Shown here: positions 1 to 6,251 of the stretch, in pieces
Layout of the letters: each line of letters begins with the position of its first letter
Position numbering within the stretch: the stretch's first letter is position 1
Source of the DNA: an uncultured Porphyromonadaceae bacterium
GTDB taxonomy: Bacteria; Bacteroidota; Bacteroidia; Bacteroidales; Muribaculaceae
Assembly (NCBI GenBank): GCA_946183895.1
Contig: CAMHDX010000041.1
Coordinates: 1-7,408 of the forward strand
Length of the DNA: 7,408 nucleotides
Reading direction: 5' to 3'
Made by a program: the position numbers and the translations under genes
Notes under the pieces: model-generated
What the model was told of the DNA's origin: nothing
The model's input: the letters and a program-made list of their open reading frames with translations, nothing else
Database searches by the model: none

Positions 1-73
1 TGATATCGGTAAATACTCCGCTAACTCTGTGTCTCCTGCCCGGTGTAGTGGGCTTCATTTGTTTAACTGCCAT
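1..73 (-). CDS. rplB: 50S ribosomal protein L2, N-terminal fragment (runs off left edge)
   Basis: The 24 visible codons start MAVKQMKPTTPGRRHRVSG, the typical opening of bacterial L2 (compare MAVxKxKPTSPGRRH in E. coli). L2 is a primary 23S rRNA-binding protein needed for subunit association and peptidyl transferase assembly; only its extreme N-terminus is visible. The ATG is at 73-71, 8 bases after the rplW stop, as expected in an S10 operon where L23 precedes L2. The AT-rich spacer has no Shine-Dalgarno-like motif. The frame stays open to the window edge, so the gene is cut by the window and there is no sign that it is broken. Confidence 0.93.
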   Translation of the reverse strand, partial: MAVKQMKPTTPGRRHRVSGVFTDI

Positions 74-81
74 TTGTTATC

Positions 82-369
82 TTAAATATTGCTGTAGAAA
101 TCAATAGATTGACCCTCGGCAATGGTAACAACCGCCTTCTTGAAGGCAGCGACCTTGCCGCGCAGGACGCCACTGCGAGTGAAGCGACGCTTCTGCTTGC
201 CGTCATAGTTCATAGTGCTGATGCCAACAACCTTGACGTCGTAGAGTTTCTCGACGGCATCAATAATCTGGGGCTTGGTAGCCTCAGGGCTGACCTTGAA
301 CGAGAAGCGGTTAGTCTTCTCGCTGATGGCGTTGGCCTTCTCAGTCACGATAGGTATGATCTGTATCAT
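82..369 (-). CDS. rplW: 50S ribosomal protein L23
   Basis: This 95-residue protein has the usual length of L23. Family signatures are visible: an early TEK (residues 9-11), the TKPQIIDAVEKLYDVKV segment typical of the L23 core (about 32-48), and a basic loop KQKRRFTRSG (about 58-67). L23 binds domain III of 23S rRNA at the exit of the peptide tunnel and is the docking site for trigger factor and SRP. It lies 19 bases after rplD and 8 bases before rplB, the standard L4-L23-L2 order. The start at ATG 369 gives the expected MIQIIPIVTEK opening. Confidence 0.96.
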   Translation of the reverse strand: MIQIIPIVTEKANAISEKTNRFSFKVSPEATKPQIIDAVEKLYDVKVVGISTMNYDGKQKRRFTRSGVLRGKVAAFKKAVVTIAEGQSIDFYSNI

Positions 370-388
370 CTGTTTATCTGTAACGAAT

Positions 389-1015
389 TCACTTTAAATT
401 ATTCAACACATTGACACTGCCCTCGGCAAGCACCATCACCTTGTTGTCAAGGATGCGATAGGTGTTGATGTCGGCGGCAGTGATCACACTTGCCTGAGGC
501 AAGTTACGGGCCGACAAAATTACATTATTATCGGGATTCGGTAAAACGACGAGGACCTTTTTGTCCGAAATCTTGAGATTATTAAGAATATTTAACATAT
601 CCTTAGTCTTCGGAGCCTCAAAAGTGAAGTTCTCGACCACCATAATCTGTCCGTTAGCAGCCTTGCTGGTGAGCGCCGAGCGGCGAGCCAGAGACTTGAC
701 CTTCTTGTTGAGCTTGAAGCTATAGTTGCGGGGACGGGGACCGAACACGCGACCGCCGCCATTGAGCAACGGGCTGTTGATGTCACCATGGCGAGCGCCG
801 CCGCCACCCTTCTGGCGACCGAGCTTGCGTGTTGAACCTTGCACTTCGCTGCGCTCCTTGGCCTTGTGAGTGCCTTGACGCTGATTAGCGAGAAACTGCT
901 TCACATCGAGGTAAACCACGTGCTCGTTGGGGGTAGCGATAGCAAAGACTGCATCGTTGAGCTCCACCTTGCGACCGGTATCCTCGCCTTTGATGTTATA
1001 TACTGCGACTTCCAT
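389..1015 (-). CDS. rplD: 50S ribosomal protein L4
   Basis: This 208-residue protein matches L4 in length and layout. The N-terminal [14 protein letters not shown] is followed by the long basic loop that reaches the peptide exit tunnel (about residues 55-95, including [16 protein letters not shown] and [13 protein letters not shown]), then a globular C-terminal RNA-binding domain with KVLVVLP. Macrolide-resistance changes map to this tunnel loop in other bacteria; I see nothing here that looks like such a change, and the tetraglycine agrees with my recollection of other Bacteroidales L4 proteins. Its ATG overlaps the rplC stop by one base (TAATG), which favours translational coupling. In E. 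coli, L4 represses its own S10 operon; no equivalent target is proven here. Confidence 0.96.
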   Translation of the reverse strand: MEVAVYNIKGEDTGRKVELNDAVFAIATPNEHVVYLDVKQFLANQRQGTHKAKERSEVQGSTRKLGRQKGGGGARHGDINSPLLNGGGRVFGPRPRNYSFKLNKKVKSLARRSALTSKAANGQIMVVENFTFEAPKTKDMLNILNNLKISDKKVLVVLPNPDNNVILSARNLPQASVITAADINTYRILDNKVMVLAEGSVNVLNNLK

Positions 1016-1632
1016 TATTTCTCAATTATTACGATTGAACCCTTGCTGCCGGGGACAGAGCCCTTGACGACGAGCAGATTGCTCTCCGGCAAAACTTTAA
1101 TCACTTGTAGGTTTTGAACGGTGCAGCCGTGGTTGCCCATTTGGCCAGCCATGCGCATGCCCTTGAACACCTTAGCGGGATAGGAGCAGGCACCAATCGA
1201 ACCGGGAGCGCGGAAACGGTCGTCCTGGCCGTGGGTCTTTTGACCGACACCGCCAAAGCCGTGACGCTTGACAACGCCCTGGAAACCTTTACCCTTGCTA
1301 ATGCCGCGCACGTCGACGAAGTCAGCCTCGCTGAAGAAGTCGACGGTGATCACGTCACCGGCCTTGTAGTCGCTTTCAAATCCTTTGAACTCGGCCAAGA
1401 ATCGCTGGGGTGCCACACCGGCCTTCGCGAAGTGACCTGCCTCGGCCTTGCTGGTGTGCTTGTCCTTCTTCTCGACAAAGCCAATCTGCACAGCCTCGTA
1501 GCCATCGGTCGCCTCGGTCTTGACCTGCGTCACCACGCAGGGACCTACTTCGATAACAGTGCACGGCACGTTCTTGCCGTCGGCACTGAACACGGATGTC
1601 ATTCCGATTTTCTTTCCAATTAAACCTGGCAT
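1015..1632 (-). CDS. rplC: 50S ribosomal protein L3
   Basis: This 205-residue protein starts [15 protein letters not shown], the classic L3 opening. The central extension that enters the 50S core is present ([20 protein letters not shown] at about 109-128, then [16 protein letters not shown] at about 132-147). RMAGQMGN follows at about 160-167; its Gln164 aligns with the glutamine methylated by PrmB in E. coli L3. L3 is an early 23S rRNA-binding assembly protein close to the peptidyl transferase centre. The ATG at 1632 is preceded by an A-rich stretch with no Shine-Dalgarno. The gene follows rpsJ after an unusually long 96-base gap and overlaps rplD by one base. Confidence 0.97.
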   Translation of the reverse strand: MPGLIGKKIGMTSVFSADGKNVPCTVIEVGPCVVTQVKTEATDGYEAVQIGFVEKKDKHTSKAEAGHFAKAGVAPQRFLAEFKGFESDYKAGDVITVDFFSEADFVDVRGISKGKGFQGVVKRHGFGGVGQKTHGQDDRFRAPGSIGACSYPAKVFKGMRMAGQMGNHGCTVQNLQVIKVLPESNLLVVKGSVPGSKGSIVIIEK

Positions 1633-1672
1633 TTCTTGATTTTTTTAATTGTTTGTTGGTTTCTTTTGTTTA

Positions 1673-1692
1673 GCTCACGCGCCTGGCGGAGC
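1673..1692 (-). other. Small hairpin in the rpsJ-rplC gap
   Basis: The 96-base gap between rpsJ and rplC contains GCTC at 1673-1676 and GAGC at 1689-1692. They are extended inward by CGC/GCG (1678-1680 with 1686-1688), with one bulged A and a five-base loop. It has no T-tract after it in the direction of transcription, so it does not look like an intrinsic terminator. It may be a processing or regulatory structure, or chance; the stem is short. The rest of the gap is AT-rich, ending in an A-rich stretch before the rplC start. Confidence 0.3.
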
Positions 1693-1728
1693 ATTTTAGA
1701 GTCTTAGATTAACCGTTGGATTTGTTGA

Positions 1729-2037
1729 TTACAACACCTTGATTTCAACCTGGACACCGCTGGGCAGCTCGAGCTTCATCAGCGCGTCGACGGTCTTGGC
1801 AGTCGAGTTGTTGATGTCGATCAAGCGCTTGAACGAGCTGAGTTGGAACTGCTCGCGCGACTTCTTGTTGACAAAGGTCGAACGGTTAACAGTGAAGATG
1901 CGCTTGTGGGTGGGCAGGGGAATCGGTCCGCTGACCGTCGCACCGGTAGCCTTCACTGTCTTGACAATCTTCTCGGCACTCTTGTCGACAAGATTGTGGT
2001 CGTAAGACTTCAACTTGATACGAATTTTTTGACTCAT
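1729..2037 (-). CDS. rpsJ: 30S ribosomal protein S10 (NusE)
   Basis: This 102-residue protein is full length for S10. It starts [18 protein letters not shown] and contains the conserved [28 protein letters not shown] stretch in its usual place (given here as key blocks: GPIPLPT at about 37-43, SREQF at about 60-64) and ends in VEIKVL. S10 is a 30S head protein and, as NusE, binds NusB and NusG in transcription antitermination. It sits 26 bases after fusA and is the first S10-operon gene, here joined directly to the str genes. In many other phyla tuf lies between fusA and rpsJ; it is absent here, as is usual in Bacteroidetes. Confidence 0.97.
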   Translation of the reverse strand: MSQKIRIKLKSYDHNLVDKSAEKIVKTVKATGATVSGPIPLPTHKRIFTVNRSTFVNKKSREQFQLSSFKRLIDINNSTAKTVDALMKLELPSGVQVEIKVL

Positions 2038-2063
2038 TTATGAATAATTTAAAGTTAAAGTGA

Positions 2064-4184
<2,121 letters not shown>

Positions 4185-4205
4185 TATCGTTGTTTAGTCA
4201 ATAAT

Positions 4206-4682
4206 TTAGAAGCGGAAGTGAGCGAAAGCGCGGTTAGCCTCGGCCATGCGGTGCATGTCCTCCTTGCGCTTGAACGCGCCGCCCTGCTCGTTGTAAGCGT
4301 CGAGGATCTCGGCAGCCAGCTTGTCGGCCATGGTCTTGCCGCCGCGCTTGCGAGCGTACAGAATCATATTCTTCATTGAAATCGACTCCTTGCGGTCGGG
4401 ACGGATCTCGGTCGGGACCTGGAAGGTAGCGCCACCCACGCGGCGGCTCTTGACCTCGACTTGAGGAGTAATCTTCTCGAGCGCCGCCTTCCAAATCTCG
4501 AGGGGCGAGTGCTCGTCGTTGGCCATCTTCTTGCCCACAATGTCAAGGGCGCTGTAGAAGATGCGGTAAGACGTGTTCTTCTTACCATCATACATTAGGT
4601 GGTTCACGAACTTAGAGACGCGAACGTCACCGAACTTGGGATCGGGCAAAATGATCCGCTTTTTAGGCTTTGCCTTTCTCAT
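4206..4682 (-). CDS. rpsG: 30S ribosomal protein S7
   Basis: This 158-residue protein has a normal S7 length. It starts [19 protein letters not shown], carries [20 protein letters not shown] (about 79-98), the conserved S7 core, and ends with the [13 protein letters not shown] tail. S7 nucleates assembly of the 30S head by binding the 3' major domain of 16S rRNA. In E. coli it also represses its own synthesis by binding the rpsL-rpsG intercistronic mRNA. Here that gap is 200 bases long and structured, which fits an equivalent control but does not prove it. fusA follows after 21 bases. The ATG at 4682 has no Shine-Dalgarno; CAACA-rich sequence precedes it. Confidence 0.97.
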   Translation of the reverse strand: MRKAKPKKRIILPDPKFGDVRVSKFVNHLMYDGKKNTSYRIFYSALDIVGKKMANDEHSPLEIWKAALEKITPQVEVKSRRVGGATFQVPTEIRPDRKESISMKNMILYARKRGGKTMADKLAAEILDAYNEQGGAFKRKEDMHRMAEANRAFAHFRF

Positions 4683-4882
4683 TGTTGTTAGTCTTGATGT
4701 AGTTTAAAGCTGCTTGGTTGTTCTCGTCGGGGCCTCCCACGGCGGGGAGCCATCTTTTCTTCAACCGCCGTCTCTACGGCAGTTTACTCAACCGGTGAAT
4801 CCAATAACTAAAAACTAAGTTGATAAAAAATTAGATTGTTTGTTGTGAGATAAGAGGTCGTGAATAGCACGCGGTGGCTATT
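4683..4882 (-). promoter_or_regulatory. Structured rpsL-rpsG intercistronic region, possible S7 regulatory target
   Basis: In transcription order this 200-base gap holds three elements. Hairpin A lies directly after the rpsL stop (AATAGC 4863-4868 with GCTATT 4877-4882). An AT-rich stretch follows, and then hairpin B (GCCGT 4767-4771, loop CTCT, ACGGC 4776-4780) and hairpin C (GGCCTCCC 4731-4738 with GGGAGCC 4745-4751, one bulged base). ACGGCGG (4739-4745, in the loop of C) is perfectly complementary to CCGCCGT (4765-4771, one arm of B). That 7-bp pairing would exclude both B and C. None has a T-tract like an intrinsic terminator. I found no TTTG/TAnnTTTG promoter for rpsG. E. coli S7 binds this same gap to repress rpsG and fusA, so a comparable switch is plausible by position; it is inference. 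Confidence 0.45.
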
Positions 4883-5266
4883 TTACTTCTTGCTCTTCTT
4901 GGGACGCTTGGCACCGTACTTGCTGCGGCGCTGCAGACGACCGCTCACGCCGGCGGTATCCAGCGTGCCGCGCACGATGTGATAACGCACACCGGGGAGG
5001 TCCTTGACACGACCGCCGCGGACCATCACGATGGAGTGCTCCTGGAGGTTGTGGCCCTCACCGGGGATGTAGCTGTTGACTTCCTTACCGTTGGTCAGGC
5101 GCACACGCGCCACCTTACGCATAGCCGAATTAGGCTTCTTGGGGGTCGTTGTGTACACGCGCACACACACGCCGCGACGCTGAGGGCAGCTGTCCAAAGC
5201 GGGCGACTTGCTGGTGCTTTGCAGCGACTGACGACCTTTTCTCACTAATTGCTGAATTGTAGGCAT
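4883..5266 (-). CDS. rpsL: 30S ribosomal protein S12
   Basis: This 127-residue protein has the S12 opening [12 protein letters not shown], the [24 protein letters not shown] block (about 37-60) and [13 protein letters not shown] (about 84-96). S12 sits at the decoding centre of the 30S subunit. Lys43 and Lys88, the main sites of streptomycin-resistance mutations, are both wild type, so S12 itself predicts sensitivity at this target. Asp89 is the residue that RimO methylthiolates in E. coli. The lysine-rich end KRPKKSKK is a little longer than in E. coli. It is the first gene of the operon, behind a strong promoter and a leader of about 125 bases. No Shine-Dalgarno precedes the ATG at 5266. 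Confidence 0.98.
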   Translation of the reverse strand: MPTIQQLVRKGRQSLQSTSKSPALDSCPQRRGVCVRVYTTTPKKPNSAMRKVARVRLTNGKEVNSYIPGEGHNLQEHSIVMVRGGRVKDLPGVRYHIVRGTLDTAGVSGRLQRRSKYGAKRPKKSKK

Positions 5267-5390
5267 CTTAGTTTTGTTTTAACTGTAGTTTTTATTAGTT
5301 ATACATTATTGCTCAACGCGCCGCAAACCAATGCTATCGCTCATTAAATCAATCATTTAACGGGCAATAACACAGTTTGAGCCGCAAAAA
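5267..5390 (-). promoter_or_regulatory. Long 5' leader of the rpsL operon with alternative pairings
   Basis: Between the predicted transcription start (about 5390) and the rpsL ATG lies a leader of roughly 125 bases with several inverted repeats. TTATTGC (5306-5312) pairs with GCAATAA (5364-5370). GCTCAA (5311-5316) pairs with TTGAGC (5377-5382) and overlaps the first pairing, so the two compete. A small hairpin, TTAAAT (5344-5349) with ATTTAA (5355-5360), lies inside. An 8-base direct repeat GCCGCAAA occurs at 5320-5327 and 5381-5388. Long leaders before ribosomal operons often mediate autogenous control; I do not recognise this as a named RNA family. The last 40 bases before the ATG are A-rich in the mRNA and unstructured. 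Confidence 0.4.
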
Positions 5391-5396
5391 GCGTTG

Positions 5397-5428
5397 CAAA
5401 GTTACTAACTATTTCGCTAACTGCCAAA
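5397..5428 (-). promoter_or_regulatory. Bacteroidetes-type promoter for the rpsL ribosomal operon
   Basis: On the minus strand TTTG (5428-5425) is followed after exactly 20 bases by TAACTTTG (5404-5397). This matches the Bacteroides housekeeping sigma consensus (-33 TTTG, about 19-21 bases, -7 TAnnTTTG) at every defined position. Transcription should begin near 5390, giving a leader of roughly 125 bases before rpsL. The -33 box lies only 25 bases beyond the rfbC stop, so the operon has its own promoter even if some rfbC transcripts read through. Confidence 0.85.
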
Positions 5429-5433
5429 TAATT

Positions 5434-5462
5434 TTGCTCTCGTCGGGTGCCAGTCAGAGCAA
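5434..5462 (-). other. Weak hairpin spanning the rfbC stop codon
   Basis: TTGCTCT (5434-5440) and AGAGCAA (5456-5462) form a perfect 7-bp stem with a 15-base loop. The stem includes the last codons of rfbC and its TGA (5456-5454). What follows in the transcript is AATTATTTGG, not a clear T-tract, so it is a poor intrinsic terminator. It could protect the rfbC mRNA end or partly stop read-through into the ribosomal promoter just downstream. Confidence 0.35.
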
Positions 5463-6050
5463 GCCGGCGAAAGGTTTAACATCTTTTAACATAATACCGC
5501 ACTTGTCTTTTTCGCTCAGCACGAGCTCAGCCTCGCCAAGCGGCCACTCGATGCCCAGTGCCGGGTCGTTGAACATGAGCGTGTGCTCAGCCTGTGGGTG
5601 ATAGACATTGTCCACCTTGTACTGGAAGCGTGCGACCTCGCTCAGCACCACAAAGCCGTGGGCAAAGCCGCGCGGGATAAACATCTGCACATGGTTGTCG
5701 CTCGACAGCTCCACGCAGGTCGCCTTGCCATAGGTCGTGCTACCCTCGCGCAGGTCGACCGCCACGTCAACAATCTTGCCCTCGGTGACGCGAATCAGCT
5801 TAGCCTGCGACCACTCCCCCGCCTGATAATGCAGTCCGCGCAGCACACCGCGGCGCGAGTAGGACTCATTCTCCTGAACCCACGTCACGTCGGCGACCAC
5901 GCTGCGGAACGCCTCGGGCTTGTACGACTCCATGAAGTAGCCACGCGCGTCCCCAATGACGTGCGGCACAATCTGCCACACGCCGTCAAGCACTCGGTCG
6001 GGGCAAAACAGCATGCCCCCCGCTTCAATCTTTTTTCTCTCTTTACACAT
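5454..6050 (-). CDS. rfbC: dTDP-4-dehydrorhamnose 3,5-epimerase
   Basis: This RmlC-family cupin (198 residues) epimerises dTDP-4-keto-6-deoxyglucose at C3 and C5, the third step of dTDP-L-rhamnose synthesis for surface polysaccharide. The family pattern is complete: GDARGYFMESY (33-43), ENESYSRRGVLRGLHYQ (60-76) with catalytic His74, VDLREGSTTYGK (98-109), FIPRGFAHGF (124-133), YKVDNVY with the active-site Tyr144, and NDPALGIEWP (161-170). Asp182 aligns with the partner of the catalytic His (His63, Tyr133 and Asp170 in Salmonella RmlC). The first 12 residues are not conserved; starting at Met13 (6014) would give the usual family length of 186. I prefer 6050 because the upstream AT-rich sequence and promoter spacing suit it. 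No rmlA, rmlB or rmlD lies in the window. Confidence 0.95.
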   Translation of the reverse strand: MCKERKKIEAGGMLFCPDRVLDGVWQIVPHVIGDARGYFMESYKPEAFRSVVADVTWVQENESYSRRGVLRGLHYQAGEWSQAKLIRVTEGKIVDVAVDLREGSTTYGKATCVELSSDNHVQMFIPRGFAHGFVVLSEVARFQYKVDNVYHPQAEHTLMFNDPALGIEWPLGEAELVLSEKDKCGIMLKDVKPFAGLL

Positions 6051-6085
6051 TATTATATAATATAGATAGAAACGCTATTACGACA

Positions 6086-6093
6086 CAAAGTTA
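6086..6093 (-). promoter_or_regulatory. Probable rfbC promoter (-7 element)
   Basis: On the minus strand TAACTTTG (6093-6086) is an exact match to the Bacteroides -7 consensus and identical to the element before rpsL. No good TTTG lies 19-21 bases upstream; the nearest approximation is TATG (6119-6116) at a spacing of 22, so the -33 box is weak or absent. The expected start near 6079 gives a leader of about 28 bases to the ATG at 6050, through AT-rich sequence with the 10-base palindrome ATTATATAAT (6052-6061). Confidence 0.65.
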
Positions 6094-6118
6094 CAACACA
6101 ATGGGCGAATTGCGGCAT

Positions 6119-6164
6119 AAAAGTCAGCCGTTTTCGCAATTTATTTTGAAAACGGCTGACTTTT
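6119..6164 (-). terminator. Strong intrinsic terminator after the repeat-protein gene
   Basis: AAAAGTCAGCCGTTTTC (6119-6135) and GAAAACGGCTGACTTTT (6148-6164) form a perfect 17-bp stem with a 12-base loop. In the minus direction the stem ends in TTTTAT, as expected of a terminator for the gene ending at 6252, whose stop is 88 bases away. The A/T-symmetric arms would also work on plus-strand transcripts. It separates the surface-protein gene from rfbC and its edge touches the expected -33 position of the rfbC promoter. Confidence 0.85.
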
Positions 6165-6173
6165 CCGGAGCCT

Positions 6174-6189
6174 GCTAATCGCCATTAGC
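6174..6189 (-). other. Small hairpin in the 3' untranslated region of the repeat-protein gene
   Basis: GCTAAT (6174-6179) and ATTAGC (6184-6189) form a perfect 6-bp stem with a CGCC loop, 10 bases from the strong terminator. The rest of the stretch up to the stop codon at 6252 is AT-rich with short repeats (for example ATTAT/ATAAT around 6230). No gene is visible there. The function is unknown and the stem may be accidental. Confidence 0.3.
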
Positions 6190-6251
6190 CTGGCAATAAG
6201 CGACTTGTCAAATCAAACACTTATAATAGCATTATTAGCATAATAGGCGGA

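Noticed and set aside
700..800. Tetraglycine in the L4 tunnel loop as a macrolide-resistance change
   Set aside because: From memory, other Bacteroidales L4 proteins have the same KGGGGAR sequence, so it is likely normal for the lineage.
1114..1623. Plus-strand open frame of 169 codons opposite rplC
   Set aside because: It lies antisense to intact L3, has no recognisable family features and no promoter of its own; it is a shadow frame.
4791..4840. Separate rpsG promoter in the AT-rich part of the rpsL-rpsG gap
   Set aside because: No TTTG/TAnnTTTG pair could be found; TAGTTATTG is only a loose resemblance.
4863..4882. Hairpin directly after the rpsL stop as a terminator
   Set aside because: The stem is only 6 bp with no T-tract after it, and rpsG and fusA need read-through; it is more likely part of the intercistronic structure.
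5269..5276. TAGTTTTG on the plus strand, resembling a -7 promoter element
   Set aside because: No TTTG lies 19-21 bases upstream and no plus-strand gene follows.
5306..5356. 16-codon frame in the rpsL leader starting MIDLMSDS
   Set aside because: It is short enough to occur by chance and shows no run of regulatory codons or conserved feature; the RNA pairings explain the region better.
5583..6065. Plus-strand open frame of 160 codons opposite rfbC
   Set aside because: It is fully antisense to an RmlC gene with all catalytic residues; its composition is typical of a shadow.
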